A stretch of DNA of 64,000 nucleotides from Actinobacillus succinogenes 130Z (GCF_000017245.1 NC_009655.1:1054001-1118000), one strand, 5' to 3'. Positions 37,401 through 44,797 are shown, counted from the first letter of the stretch. Notes: generated from the sequence alone by a model not told the origin. Numbers and translations: made by a program.

Positions 37401-39241
37401 GTGCTAGTCAAACCTTGTTACGGAGCGGACAAGATACTCATATCCAAGGAGCGCAAATTCAGGGCAAAGGAATTAAAGTGAACGCAGAGAACCTGTGGAT
37501 TGAAAGTTTGCAGGAAACCATGACCTATGAAGGCAAGCAACAGAATATGAGCGGACAAGTCACGGTGGGTTACGGATTCTCCGCTTCAGGTAGCTATAAT
37601 CGGTCTAAAACGGATGCGGATTATGCCAGCGTCGTGGAACAATCCGGGATTTATGCGGGAGATGAAGGTTACCAAATCGACATTGCGCATAATACGGATT
37701 TAAAAGGCGCCGTTATCACTTCGACGAACAAAGCCGAAATGACGGGAAAAAATATGTTGTCAACCGGCACCTTAAGTTATGCGGATATTCAAAATTACAG
37801 CAATTATGACGCAAAAGGATTTGGTTTAAGCGGTGGTTTTACTGTAGAGGGAGATTTTACGATTCCATTAGGCGGTCGATCAGACAATGGATCCAATACA
37901 GATAATATATCTTCAGCAACAGTTGAAACAGATAAAGATAAAAGGGTTGTTCAAACTATTGAGAATATGGGTGGACGCGAAATATCGAAGAATGTAAATA
38001 AACAAGATAAAAATGTGGTTGATAACGTACAGTTAAATGGTGTTGCAGGCATCTTTAGTCAAGGTAACTGGGGAATTGCAAAAGCATTATCCTCAGCGGT
38101 CTTAGGACAAGTTAGTGATAAAGGTAACCAAACCGGTATGACTAAAAGTAGCATTAATACAAAAAACATCATTATTAGAGACGGAGATGAGCAGCGGAAA
38201 TTAACCGGTTTAACTACGGAAGAAACGATATCTGAAATAGATAAGGAAAATACACATCGTACAGTAAATAAAGTAAATATAGAGGATATTAAATCTAAAA
38301 TTGAAAGAGATTTAGACATAAGTCAGGATTTCGTCAATAACTTAAATCAAATAGGAGATAAGCTCTATTACGAAGTAGAGAAAAAACAAAACAATATTGT
38401 GGTGAAATATAAGTCCGAAGGATGTACGGATCCGAGTTGTTTACGTACTTTTGAGCTGGATATGGACAGGATTAAAAATAAAGAACTGACCAACGAAGAA
38501 GCTCAGATCCTATCCAGAATATATGTACACGGTATTTTCAACATGACAGATAAAGATCGGATGGAAGGCGGTATTCTATACGGCGGTTCCGATACGTTAA
38601 ATAATGCGTCGATACTGGTTCGTAAAGCGTATGCGGGTGTGGCGGAAGAATTAACTTACGCTGTCTTTGAACGTATAAGAGCAGGTCTTGATCTTCCGAT
38701 GATATTCGGGGCATCTAATGCCAGCCGGGATCAGGCGACGATTTGGGATAAGTTAAATCAATACAATCAAGTGAACCCTGCTGATCAAGTTAATTTAACC
38801 CATGTCGCGCACAGTCTCGGCGTATCCGGTACGAAAAATGCGATGAACTGGGCGAATTTACAGGATATGAACTTTAATCACCTGACCGCCAATTTAACGG
38901 CACTTGGTACGTCTTACCCGATAACCAGCGATATTGAAACCGGTTATTTCGATACGGCAACCGGGTTATTCGGAAAAACAAAATTGGATTATTCGATTGC
39001 ACCGAGAGATTGCATTGGCACCTGTTTATTAATCGGCAGAACGGCATCAACGGCAGAAAATACAAAGATTGGAATGCCGTTAGTGGATTTGTTGTTACAT
39101 CATGTATCTTATGTAAAGGATAGAGAAGTTTTGAATTTTTATGGTCAAGAATATAGAGAACCTGATCTTCAGAGTATTTGGAATAGAAATAAAGATTCAG
39201 TAGAGTTCGGTCCTGAAATTAAAACATTGATAAGTAAATAA
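31469..39241 (+). CDS. TpsA/CdiA-type exoprotein with C-terminal alpha/beta-hydrolase effector domain
   Basis: 2590-aa filamentous-haemagglutinin-like protein. Visible in order: extended signal peptide (ESPR, MNKYRYRVIFSRTLQ) with cleavage near residue 79; TPS domain with ANPSGIHCDGC at 191-201; long beta-helical repeats; the conserved central region with SSDYMLNALR and GFYEQRLINEQINQLTGRR near residues 1250-1300; more haemagglutinin repeats; and the pretoxin-like stretch IIIRDGDEQRKLTG near 2240. No VENN motif is present. The C-terminus has HGIFN at 2354-2358, FGASNASRD and VAHSLGVSG with Ser2449, then Asp2514 in APRD and His2544/2545, a plausible lipase-like triad. Secretion needs the TpsB just upstream, which is frameshifted. 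A lipoprotein gene follows after 9 bases. Confidence 0.88.
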   Translation: MNKYRYRVIFSRTLQRLVVTSELSKSVAACCASEKTGENPTALFSRNAVQKGLNGGLSAVNFALFLMLGFVFINETQAADLAIHADKTAPGNRQATVLQTANGLPQVNIQTPSAGGVSRNVYSQLDVTEKGAIFNNARKAAQTRLAGWVQGNPNLAAGEAKVILNEVNSNNPSRLKGYMEVAGKKADVIIANPSGIHCDGCGVINAGRAGFTTGKAELENGNLKGFNVQKGKVTISGKGMDTSRADYTDIIAKEVEIQGGVWAQELKITTGQNRVNRSNDDVVYVGDKQAEKNNEKTDRTSAARYAVDVSELGGMYAGKIRLVDNDNGLGVRNAGHIGATAGEVKIDSRGQIVNQGTINSPHHVTLSAQKNIHNQGNIESKRGEIRLDSGKDIAQGGSVVARQGNVDIRAAGKVKQSGETLAGNKIRIKAQSVQADRSALLAAGVDVKESVQGVSRTLSAQGNNGKDLTINAERQVALNGNNIAAGNIAVTGSEIDLNHSQTAANNIDLSARQGDIQANRANLTAQESLTFGTPKTLSAQYSQVTAKQFVTRQQVFDSDYGVWAQTGNGDFNLHAQQIKNNQGALMIQGALFAQADTIENRQGMIYSPQFSATGKLDNRNGEIYADNIDLNSEYLDNRKGRIYAQTFDAAGQTLDNREGMIAASTLNLTASTLHNQAIGKTGSLINGDNVTVRADTLNNQNTKADQTVPTQGILGGKLAIWANRLNNQQGGLYAEDSLQTTVEEHLRNMQGEMLSANAVDITNRQGRLTVDNAAGKIEAGNQLTLQAKTLEHEGSIKTQGDANIALQDDFTLNQAFGVNGNLTFSTEGNLKNNTVLRVGAKAAISAHAIENVANGEISATDTEITAQRLLNRGLIDGHQTRLESDEITNIGTGRIYGDHVSLHGRTLNNIEENNASATIAARERLDIGVQRVLNRNNSLIMSLGDISFGLTLDNQGYAQQRSDYVHNENAVIEALGSISFNTKNLENLHRFLKIEMQETSKTHKYEYTFDNETTRYDKGTAGLTVIKRGDRGSFNKKIENLYALRLPDGRESEHWQEYDYIRTVNESMPVPSKYSEAKILSGGNINFTDANIKNYDSKIIAGGNIQVKDGHLDNHETVGEIVTTDNGEMRNFYRGRACAKKVFGSCIDHYDTTKSDTYRYSSVKIEPKHFGLWDYVSNQKPLFTGGSSLNIQSSANAISLNPVSVPYQFGQQPDLSKVKSYLDIRLPQASLYKINPHAGQYLIETDPRFADRHQWLSSDYMLNALRTDSQIMLKRLGDGFYEQRLINEQINQLTGRRFLENYSSDYEQYKALMDRGLEYAEKFNLIPGVALTAAQMQELTTDMVWLVKKEVTLADGTQMEVLAPQVYIVSRNMDIDNQGAVISANDIIINTKGNVENNGVIVGRNLTGLAANNIENIGGRLQGRELYLFAKNNLVNLGGTLSAENQLVARANNIHIETTTAESPATDNFYHKGIGQTATVTVGENNQGKAILFANENITVKGAEMNISGHADLTALNKLDMGTIETENKEYYVKNADNYYKLDQKEEIGNRINVTGDTDLTGKSAVSLTGVFSHHDGNLRIISEGDISIKESRKQERLSTGWKDSIGGLLTRQTTIKQHEHDYDLAQGSQLDADRIQISSAQGNVTIAGSDVVAENGLTISGKNILIREAENAVYEENYEQTKKSGLLGSGGIGLTIGQRKTTLETDQTKYYASGSQVGSLNGDVSLTAENQYRQQASQVTAVDGNVNIAGKQVDIVAADDRYETNYKQTYEQKGLTIALTAPVISAIQATDSALESMSQIGKSENRRINLMAGANTVWEAARAAESIGSAIAPTQALLSGDMENSNVGISLTYGQQKNVDSTHTQGSTATVSKINAGKQVNIVAKGDENGSDIHIIGADISGKQGTYLSADNDILISAAKQTHQERSKNKSEGFNAGVSVTYGQNGFAMGVTAGGNYGKGYGNGDEVTYAYSHVGDSASQTLLRSGQDTHIQGAQIQGKGIKVNAENLWIESLQETMTYEGKQQNMSGQVTVGYGFSASGSYNRSKTDADYASVVEQSGIYAGDEGYQIDIAHNTDLKGAVITSTNKAEMTGKNMLSTGTLSYADIQNYSNYDAKGFGLSGGFTVEGDFTIPLGGRSDNGSNTDNISSATVETDKDKRVVQTIENMGGREISKNVNKQDKNVVDNVQLNGVAGIFSQGNWGIAKALSSAVLGQVSDKGNQTGMTKSSINTKNIIIRDGDEQRKLTGLTTEETISEIDKENTHRTVNKVNIEDIKSKIERDLDISQDFVNNLNQIGDKLYYEVEKKQNNIVVKYKSEGCTDPSCLRTFELDMDRIKNKELTNEEAQILSRIYVHGIFNMTDKDRMEGGILYGGSDTLNNASILVRKAYAGVAEELTYAVFERIRAGLDLPMIFGASNASRDQATIWDKLNQYNQVNPADQVNLTHVAHSLGVSGTKNAMNWANLQDMNFNHLTANLTALGTSYPITSDIETGYFDTATGLFGKTKLDYSIAPRDCIGTCLLIGRTASTAENTKIGMPLVDLLLHHVSYVKDREVLNFYGQEYREPDLQSIWNRNKDSVEFGPEIKTLISK
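38511..38575 (+). repeat. 65-bp segment duplicated at 41282 (copy 1)
   Basis: Encodes the HGIFNMTDKDRMEGG part of the hydrolase domain. The second copy, 41282-41346, matches at 59 of 65 positions by eye and is fused to a different CdiA-CT module. Confidence 0.85.
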
Positions 39242-39250
39242 GGAGTCTTT

Positions 39251-39619
39251 ATGAAACATATAATATTTATTTTCTCTGTATTTTTATTATTAGGATGTAT
39301 AGAGGTTCGTCATATTGGTTTAGGAGTTCCCGGTGAAGTTGAACAATGGAAGAAAAATAATGAATATTCATTTCCTATATTTAATAAGTGTTCAGAAAGA
39401 GCAAATGAGGTTTTAACTAGTAAGGAACTTTCTATTTTAAAAAACTATAATAAATATCCATACTCTCAAAGAGAGTATATTCTACAAAAAAAATCACCTT
39501 ATGTGGCTAATTGTATGTATGAAAAAGGGTATAGGTTTAAACCTGAGCTAGGATGGTGTTCTTATTCCAACAATAGAAATACTTATATATGTCGACATGA
39601 AAATAAATATTCTAGATAG
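39251..39619 (+). CDS. Small lipoprotein, candidate immunity protein for the TpsA hydrolase domain
   Basis: 122-aa protein with a signal peptide ending in the lipobox LLGC (Cys16), so it should be anchored in the outer or inner membrane facing the periplasm. The mature part has four cysteines and the motif CMYEKGYRFK, shared with the protein at 40867-41166. It starts 9 bases after the exoprotein stop behind TAAGGAGTCTTT, suggesting translational coupling. The DNA is much more AT-rich than neighbouring core genes. The immunity role is inferred from position, duplication with the effector module and location; I do not recognise a named family. Confidence 0.6.
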   Translation: MKHIIFIFSVFLLLGCIEVRHIGLGVPGEVEQWKKNNEYSFPIFNKCSERANEVLTSKELSILKNYNKYPYSQREYILQKKSPYVANCMYEKGYRFKPELGWCSYSNNRNTYICRHENKYSR

Positions 39620-39738
39620 TTTTTCTTTTACAAGTCTATTTAAACATTATTTATAAATTAAATCGCAATCAACTTTTAAAAGTTTTTTTAATTAAAATTC
39701 AAAGTTGGCTGCGTTTTTATTCTAGATTATTCTCCAGA

Positions 39739-40870
39739 ATAAAGGACGAGACTCCGGCATCACGACAAGTGCGGTCAATACTAACAATATTTTAATCAGG
39801 GATGGTGAAAGTCAACAGCGGTTATTCGGTGAAAGCTCGGAAGAAACCATTCACAAACTTAATCGAGAAAATCTTCATCAAAGGGTCAATAAAACCGATG
39901 TGGAAAAAGTTAAATCGGATTTAGAACGGGATTTGGATGTAGCAACTGCGTTAGTGAAAAACATCTCGGGTTCTGGTGACGAGCTTTATTACAACGCGGA
40001 AAAGAATGAAGATTCCAGTTTCACAACGAGTAAAAAGATGTCGGATTGCGAACATATTTCTTGTTTAGATATAGAAAATGCCAATTCACCGCAATTAAAA
40101 GCGTTAATTTACAGTGATGATATTTTAACGGAAGAACAAGCTAAGTTGTTGAGTAAGGTTTCTATGGCAGGCATGCTTAATTTTACGCGAGAAGAGAAAG
40201 TGGCAAGCGCTATTTTATATGGTGACGATTTAGCTTCTTTAGATGAGTTGGGGGTGATTCTGAACAGAGGAATGCAGGGTATTGGAATGAATTACTGTAT
40301 GCCGGTTTTGAACGGTTCAGAGCCTGGGTGAATATGCCGATGGTTTTTGGCGCTTCCAATGCCACAAAAGACCATGCCCAAATTGCCAAGAAACTGGATG
40401 AATATAACGCCTACGCCGCCGCAAACAGCAAAGCGCAATATAAATTGCGGGATACGGCACATAGTCTGGGGGTATCGGAGAATAAAAATATGCTGAATTG
40501 GTCTGAATATTTAAATCAGGATTACAAAAATACCGAAGTGGATTACTTACATGCCGCCGGTTCTTATTCGTCGGAAGAGATTGACCGTCAGGCAAAAGGA
40601 ATTTTTAAGAATGCTAACACCCGTTATATCGGCGTGGATGGAGACTGGGTTTATTCGGGTATATTAGGCGGTCATTTTATCGGGAATAATAAAAATGCTA
40701 CACAAGTTAAAGGGCTTAGTTTTAGTAAGGCACATTCGGATGCTAATCAGAATATCAATAATTTAAAATTTGTTGATGATAAAGAAACCATTAAATATAA
40801 ATTAAATATTTTAAATAAAACTCATAATAATGGTGTTAGACAATATAATGTTGTAGGGGAGGGACAATGA
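39739..40870 (+). pseudogene. Orphan TpsA/CdiA C-terminal module (alpha/beta-hydrolase type), frameshifted
   Basis: No start codon or signal sequence. In one frame (about 39739-40285) it parallels the end of the main exoprotein: ILIRDGESQQRLFGESSEET, KSDLERDLDVATALVKN and EEQAKLLSKVSMAGMLNF. The homology moves to another frame near 40285 (NELLYAGFERFRAWVNMPM), then FGASNATKDHAQ and TAHSLGVSENKNMLNW, retaining the lipase-like Ser. Beyond that the sequence diverges from the main module. One missing base near 40284-40286 explains the shift. The last codons overlap the next lipoprotein gene (ATGA). It is best read as a displaced effector cassette kept beside its immunity gene. Confidence 0.75.
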
Positions 40871-41166
40871 GAATAATTTCTTTTTTGTTGTGTTTATTCT
40901 TATCAGGATGTGTTGATTTATTAACTTACAGAGATAGTTATACTATTGATAAAATGGCTTATTGGGAGCATGTTTATTCGAAAGAAATAGCATCATTGAA
41001 AGTTAGAAACGATTGCTTTGATAAAGTAAATAAAAATAATGAATTTACACAAGATAGATATGGTAAATGTTTATATGAGAAAGGATATAGATTTAAGACT
41101 AATGATTTTTTTTATTGTTATCATAGAAAAGAAGAATGCAAGGTCTATGACAAGTACAGAAAGTAA
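40867..41166 (+). CDS. Small lipoprotein, paralogue of the candidate immunity protein
   Basis: 99-aa protein with signal peptide and lipobox LSGC (Cys15). It shares with the 39251-39619 protein the motif CLYEKGYRFK and four Cys in the same order, but is otherwise quite different, as expected for immunity proteins matched to different effectors. Its ATG overlaps the stop of the orphan module by ATGA, so the two were once translationally coupled. GGGGAGGGAC upstream is a strong binding site. A USS hairpin terminator follows. Function inferred from context only. Confidence 0.6.
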   Translation: MRIISFLLCLFLSGCVDLLTYRDSYTIDKMAYWEHVYSKEIASLKVRNDCFDKVNKNNEFTQDRYGKCLYEKGYRFKTNDFFYCYHRKEECKVYDKYRK

Positions 41167-41200
41167 ATTAAAAGGAATATTCTAATCTATGTATAGGATA

Positions 41201-41262
41201 AAAGTGCGGTTAATTTTCAGTTTATTTTTAACTACAACTATCGAAAATTGACCGCACTTTAT
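41201..41262 (+). terminator. USS inverted-repeat terminator after the second lipoprotein gene
   Basis: AAAGTGCGGTTAATTTTC and GAAAATTGACCGCACTTT pair at 17 of 18 positions around a loop of about 23 bases. Confidence 0.55.
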
Positions 41263-41281
41263 TGTTTAAAGATATAAGTTT

Positions 41282-41346
41282 TATCCAGAATGTATGCACA
41301 CGGTATTTCCAATATGACAGATAAAGATCGGATGGAGGGCGGCATT
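41282..41346 (+). repeat. 65-bp segment duplicated from 38511 (copy 2)
   Basis: 59 of 65 bases match 38511-38575. After this segment the sequence switches abruptly from the hydrolase-type exoprotein to a haemagglutinin/VENN-type C-terminus, marking a recombination joint. Confidence 0.85.
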
Positions 41347-43476
41347 ATCCGAAGCGAAGCGCCGGCGGCAAACAACCGTTTCATTACCGGCAGTCTGACG
41401 GCGGAAAACATCGAAAATCACAGCGAAATCAGCCTGCAGAGCCTGGGCGGCGGCATGTCTACCGACATGTTCAGCGGCGATATGGTCGGCAGCCTAGGCA
41501 AACTGGGTTCGGCAAACGGCTGGTCTGCGGTCGTCAATGCTTTAGGCGGCGTCAACCGAGACGACAAAACCCTCACCCGTAGTGCTATCGGCGACAATAT
41601 CAAGTTGGAAGTCAAAACGGGTGAAATTCCGACCGCACTTTTGCGAGACACCGAACACAGCAACGCCAAAGTGCAGCAGTTCGACAAAGCGGACTACGAA
41701 GAGCGATTGGAAATGGCGCAGGTTATCGGCGACATCAGCCAAAACCAAATCGATATTTATTGGACGCCGAAAGTGCGGGAGGCGGAAGCGACGAAAGCGC
41801 AGGCGGAAGCTGTGTTGCAGGATAAAGCCGCTACGAGAGAACAACAACGCCAAGCCCAAGTCGAACTCAATCAGGCTGAAACTGTGATTCAACAATACGG
41901 CAAAGGCGGCGACTACCAACTGGCGGCACGCGCCGTCACCGGCGTATTGCAGGGCTTGGCGACGAGCAATCCAAACGCCGCGTGGGTAAACGGCTTATCA
42001 CCGTATGCCAATAATCTTATCAAACAATACACCACGGACGAACAGGGCAAGGTCAACACCGCCGCCAACCTGATGGCGCACGCCGTCCTCGGCGCATTGG
42101 AAGCTTATGCTACCGATAATCACGCCGCCGCGGGTGCGGCGGGTGCCGTCACAAGCGAAGTCGCGGCAAAACTTATCACCGAACAACTTTATCACACCGA
42201 TTCCAATCACCTCACCGACGACCAAAAACAAGTGGTTGCCACATTAAGCCAAGTTACCGCCGGCTTAGCCGGTGTGGTTATTGGCGACAGCACACAAAGT
42301 GTAGTGAGTGCGACGGAGATTGGGAAACGGGCGGTGGAGAATAATTATCTCTTTAAAGAAGAAGTTGTTGAGCTTAATCGATTAAGAAAAGAATATTCCG
42401 AATGTGTGAATAACGGCGGTTTAAACTGTCAGGCAATTAAAGATAAAGAGGTTGAAATTGTTAAACTGGATGAACAAAGAGATCGAAATTTAGCCCAAGC
42501 TTGTTATAGCGGAATGACGAGCAGTTGTGCGAAAGAATTGATCACCTTAGAACAGGCATTTCGCAGCTATGACAATCCGGATATAGAAATTAAAGATCCG
42601 GCGACACGTTCGGAATATCTGGATGTTTCGCAGAAGTTTGGAGAGAAACGACGCGAGTATATGGAAGATGTGGCAAAAGAAGCCTTGCAAAAAATTACGG
42701 TCGATACGCTCACAGACAGCGCCGAATTAATTGCCATCACCGCAAAAGCGGTTGGTGGCGATGATGAAGCCCAACAGCAAGTGAGAGCCATGGGTAATGC
42801 TATTGTAGAATTTGCTAAATCACCAGTAGAGAGTATTTCCACAGAAGTTTCGGCAAAACTCACGGAAGCAGAACAACTGGAAGCACAAGGTCGGATAAGA
42901 GAAGCCGATTTGGTGAGAATGGAAGTGTATTTATCAGGTGAATTGGGTGTTATCAGCAGCGTCAGCGGAATAGCGAAAGCGGTTCCGAAAATAGCGAAAC
43001 TGGGATTAGACGGTGTCGGTAAGTTAACCTTGAAAACAGGCGTACTTTCTAATAAAGAGGTGAAGATTGAATGGGGACCGATTCAGAAGCAAGGTAAAGC
43101 ATGGGAAAGTTACTTACAAACGATTTTACCAGAAGGAACTATCGACCTGAATTCGATTAAGCCGAATTTTAAAGCATTTGATCATTTGTTACCGGATGGA
43201 ACGGCAGTTAGTGCAAAAACGATGGATACTGTTGGAGGGTATAAAAATCCGAGACGAATTACGTCTCAGTTAAACAGATATGTTGATGATATGGTTAAAT
43301 TTCAACAAGATGGTAAACGGGGCGGGAGAGTTATTTCGAGCGAACAAATTTTATCTAAGGAAATGTATTTGGCTATTCCTTATGGAACATCTAAAGAAAA
43401 AATACAAGCTATTAATAAATCAGTTGATTATGCAAAAATACAAGGTGTTAAACTTATAGTGAAGGAGATTAAGTAA
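41290..43476 (+). CDS. Orphan CdiA C-terminal module with VENN motif and nuclease-type toxin
   Basis: 728-aa open frame without signal peptide or evident binding site. It starts with a fragment of the hydrolase domain (AHGISNMTDKDRMEGG), then haemagglutinin repeats, an Ala/Gln-rich helical region and the pretoxin-VENN domain with VENN at residues 349-352. The last ~135 residues (from Trp595) resemble CdiA-CT nuclease toxins of the E. coli EC869 / Yersinia YPIII type. Candidate active-site residues are Glu606, Asp631, Ser641 and Lys643 (FKAFD, then AVSAK), a PD-(D/E)xK-like pattern. The stop overlaps the ATG of the immunity gene. It probably serves as a donor for exchange of CdiA tips rather than being secreted itself. 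Confidence 0.8.
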   Translation: MYAHGISNMTDKDRMEGGIIRSEAPAANNRFITGSLTAENIENHSEISLQSLGGGMSTDMFSGDMVGSLGKLGSANGWSAVVNALGGVNRDDKTLTRSAIGDNIKLEVKTGEIPTALLRDTEHSNAKVQQFDKADYEERLEMAQVIGDISQNQIDIYWTPKVREAEATKAQAEAVLQDKAATREQQRQAQVELNQAETVIQQYGKGGDYQLAARAVTGVLQGLATSNPNAAWVNGLSPYANNLIKQYTTDEQGKVNTAANLMAHAVLGALEAYATDNHAAAGAAGAVTSEVAAKLITEQLYHTDSNHLTDDQKQVVATLSQVTAGLAGVVIGDSTQSVVSATEIGKRAVENNYLFKEEVVELNRLRKEYSECVNNGGLNCQAIKDKEVEIVKLDEQRDRNLAQACYSGMTSSCAKELITLEQAFRSYDNPDIEIKDPATRSEYLDVSQKFGEKRREYMEDVAKEALQKITVDTLTDSAELIAITAKAVGGDDEAQQQVRAMGNAIVEFAKSPVESISTEVSAKLTEAEQLEAQGRIREADLVRMEVYLSGELGVISSVSGIAKAVPKIAKLGLDGVGKLTLKTGVLSNKEVKIEWGPIQKQGKAWESYLQTILPEGTIDLNSIKPNFKAFDHLLPDGTAVSAKTMDTVGGYKNPRRITSQLNRYVDDMVKFQQDGKRGGRVISSEQILSKEMYLAIPYGTSKEKIQAINKSVDYAKIQGVKLIVKEIK

Positions 43477-43985
43477 TGTTACAGAAGCAGATTTTTATTG
43501 AGAAAACAGGTAAATATATATCAATAAGCAGTTATTGGATTGGTAGAATAAGCCTTTTGAATACAAAACAAAATTTAAAGTATTTGGCGCCTGATGTGAG
43601 TTTTTCTGATTTTGGTGTAGAAATAAGGAAAAAATTAAGTGAAAGCAAAATAATTTCAGAGGAATTTTTTATATATCATTTTAATGATGACGCAGGTTTG
43701 TCTTTATTTAATAAAAATGAAGAAAAAAAAATAATGTTGAGTTATGGGTATAAAAGTGTGAAAGCTATTTGTAAAGATGCCGTTTATTTAACTGTTTCTG
43801 TAATCGATAATAATCTTATAATAAGACCTACTCACCAAGATGGATTAGGAACGTTTACTTCAGTGAAAGATAACGTTGGGAATTCTGTGGAATTTAGGTA
43901 TTCTATAAATTTATCTGATGAAGAATTAGGAAAAGCAGTAATGGACGCCTTTAAGCACTGTACGAGTATTTATAAGAAAAAATAA
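43476..43985 (+). CDS. CdiI-type immunity protein
   Basis: 169-aa cytoplasmic protein with no signal peptide, starting at the last base of the upstream toxin stop codon. Its C-terminal EFRYSINLSDEELGKAVMDAF resembles immunity proteins paired with EC869-type CdiA toxins; here that fragment is given only by its central part SDEELGKAV. Those toxins are inactivated by direct binding. The gene is very AT-rich. The assignment depends mainly on its position after a nuclease-type CdiA-CT and on this C-terminal resemblance. Confidence 0.65.
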   Translation: MLQKQIFIEKTGKYISISSYWIGRISLLNTKQNLKYLAPDVSFSDFGVEIRKKLSESKIISEEFFIYHFNDDAGLSLFNKNEEKKIMLSYGYKSVKAICKDAVYLTVSVIDNNLIIRPTHQDGLGTFTSVKDNVGNSVEFRYSINLSDEELGKAVMDAFKHCTSIYKKK

Positions 43986-44129
43986 TTTTTACTACAGGCA
44001 GTAAATATAACTGTTGGATTAGTTGATTATTATACTTTTTATGTTTAAACAAAAGTATAAGAATAATTATGAAGAAATCTTATATTCAATGGGTTATAAA
44101 CTTAAAAGGGGATTTTTTGTTTAGAGCTA

Positions 44130-44797
44130 TCTAGTCCGCCGATGACCACCGATGAAAGCGATAAGGTCAACACCTCCGCCAATCTTATGGCGCAGCCCCT
44201 TGATAACGCGTCTCCTGACGCGTGCTTTTAACACCAATCTGTTGTAGTCACTTCATTAGAGCACACGTCGGGAGACGCGCGCTATCATAGGCTCGAAACC
44301 TGTTGCTGACATCCGTGCAAAATAGCGAAACCCACCGCACCGACCGCAAAAACAGCAGTTGGTCGGCGGGTGTGTTCGCCGGCAAAAGCGACGGCAGTTA
44401 CGGCTTCGGTATCGAAGGTTCGGGCGCAGTGGGCAAAGGCAGGGAAAACAGCGACACGATAACACAGGTGAACACGCATATTACGGGCAGCCAAGTCAGC
44501 CTGCATTCCGGACAAGACACCGCATTACGGGGTGCGGTGGTGAATGCGAACAAACTGCATGCGGACATCGGCGGTAATCTCACCGTCGAAAGCCTTCAGG
44601 ACAGCAACCGTTACGACAGCAAACAAAGCCAAGCCAATGCGGGTGCAAGTATTGCCGTTTACGGTTCGGGCAGTAACGCTTATGCCGGCAGTTCCATGAA
44701 CAAAGGGAAAGTCAATTACGCTCAAGTGGAAGAGCAATCCGGACTGATTGTCGTGCAAGGTGGAATGGACGTTAACATGCAAGGCTGCTTCGCTTGA
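44130..44797 (+). pseudogene. Remnants of another TpsA/FHA-like gene
   Basis: Two pieces survive. At 44130-44200 the frame reads TTDESDKVNTSANLMAQPL, matching TTDEQGKVNTAANLMAH in the orphan module at 41290. From 44303 to 44797 a frame resembles the late haemagglutinin repeats (SWSAGVFAGKSDGSYGFG, SLHSGQDTALRGAVVNANK, YAQVEEQSGL) and breaks off abruptly. It corresponds to about residues 1930-2085 of the main exoprotein but is clearly a different gene. A palindromic element (44201-44288) lies between the pieces. No intact start is present. Confidence 0.75.
44201..44288. repeat. 88-bp palindromic element
   Basis: Left arm CGCGTCTCCTGACGCGTGCT (44207-44226) and right arm at 44260-44279 are complementary at 18 of 20 positions, and the ends extend to TGATA / TATCA. 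It is GC-rich inside AT-rich decayed DNA. It could be a miniature transposable or repetitive extragenic element; I see no second copy in the window. Confidence 0.6.

Noticed and set aside
44041..44124. 27-codon ORF ending in LYSMGYKLKRGFFV, reminiscent of the YEKGYRF motif of the two lipoproteins
   Set aside because: The resemblance covers only about 15 residues, there is no signal peptide or lipobox, and it lies in decayed DNA. It might be a scrap of a third lipoprotein gene but this cannot be shown.
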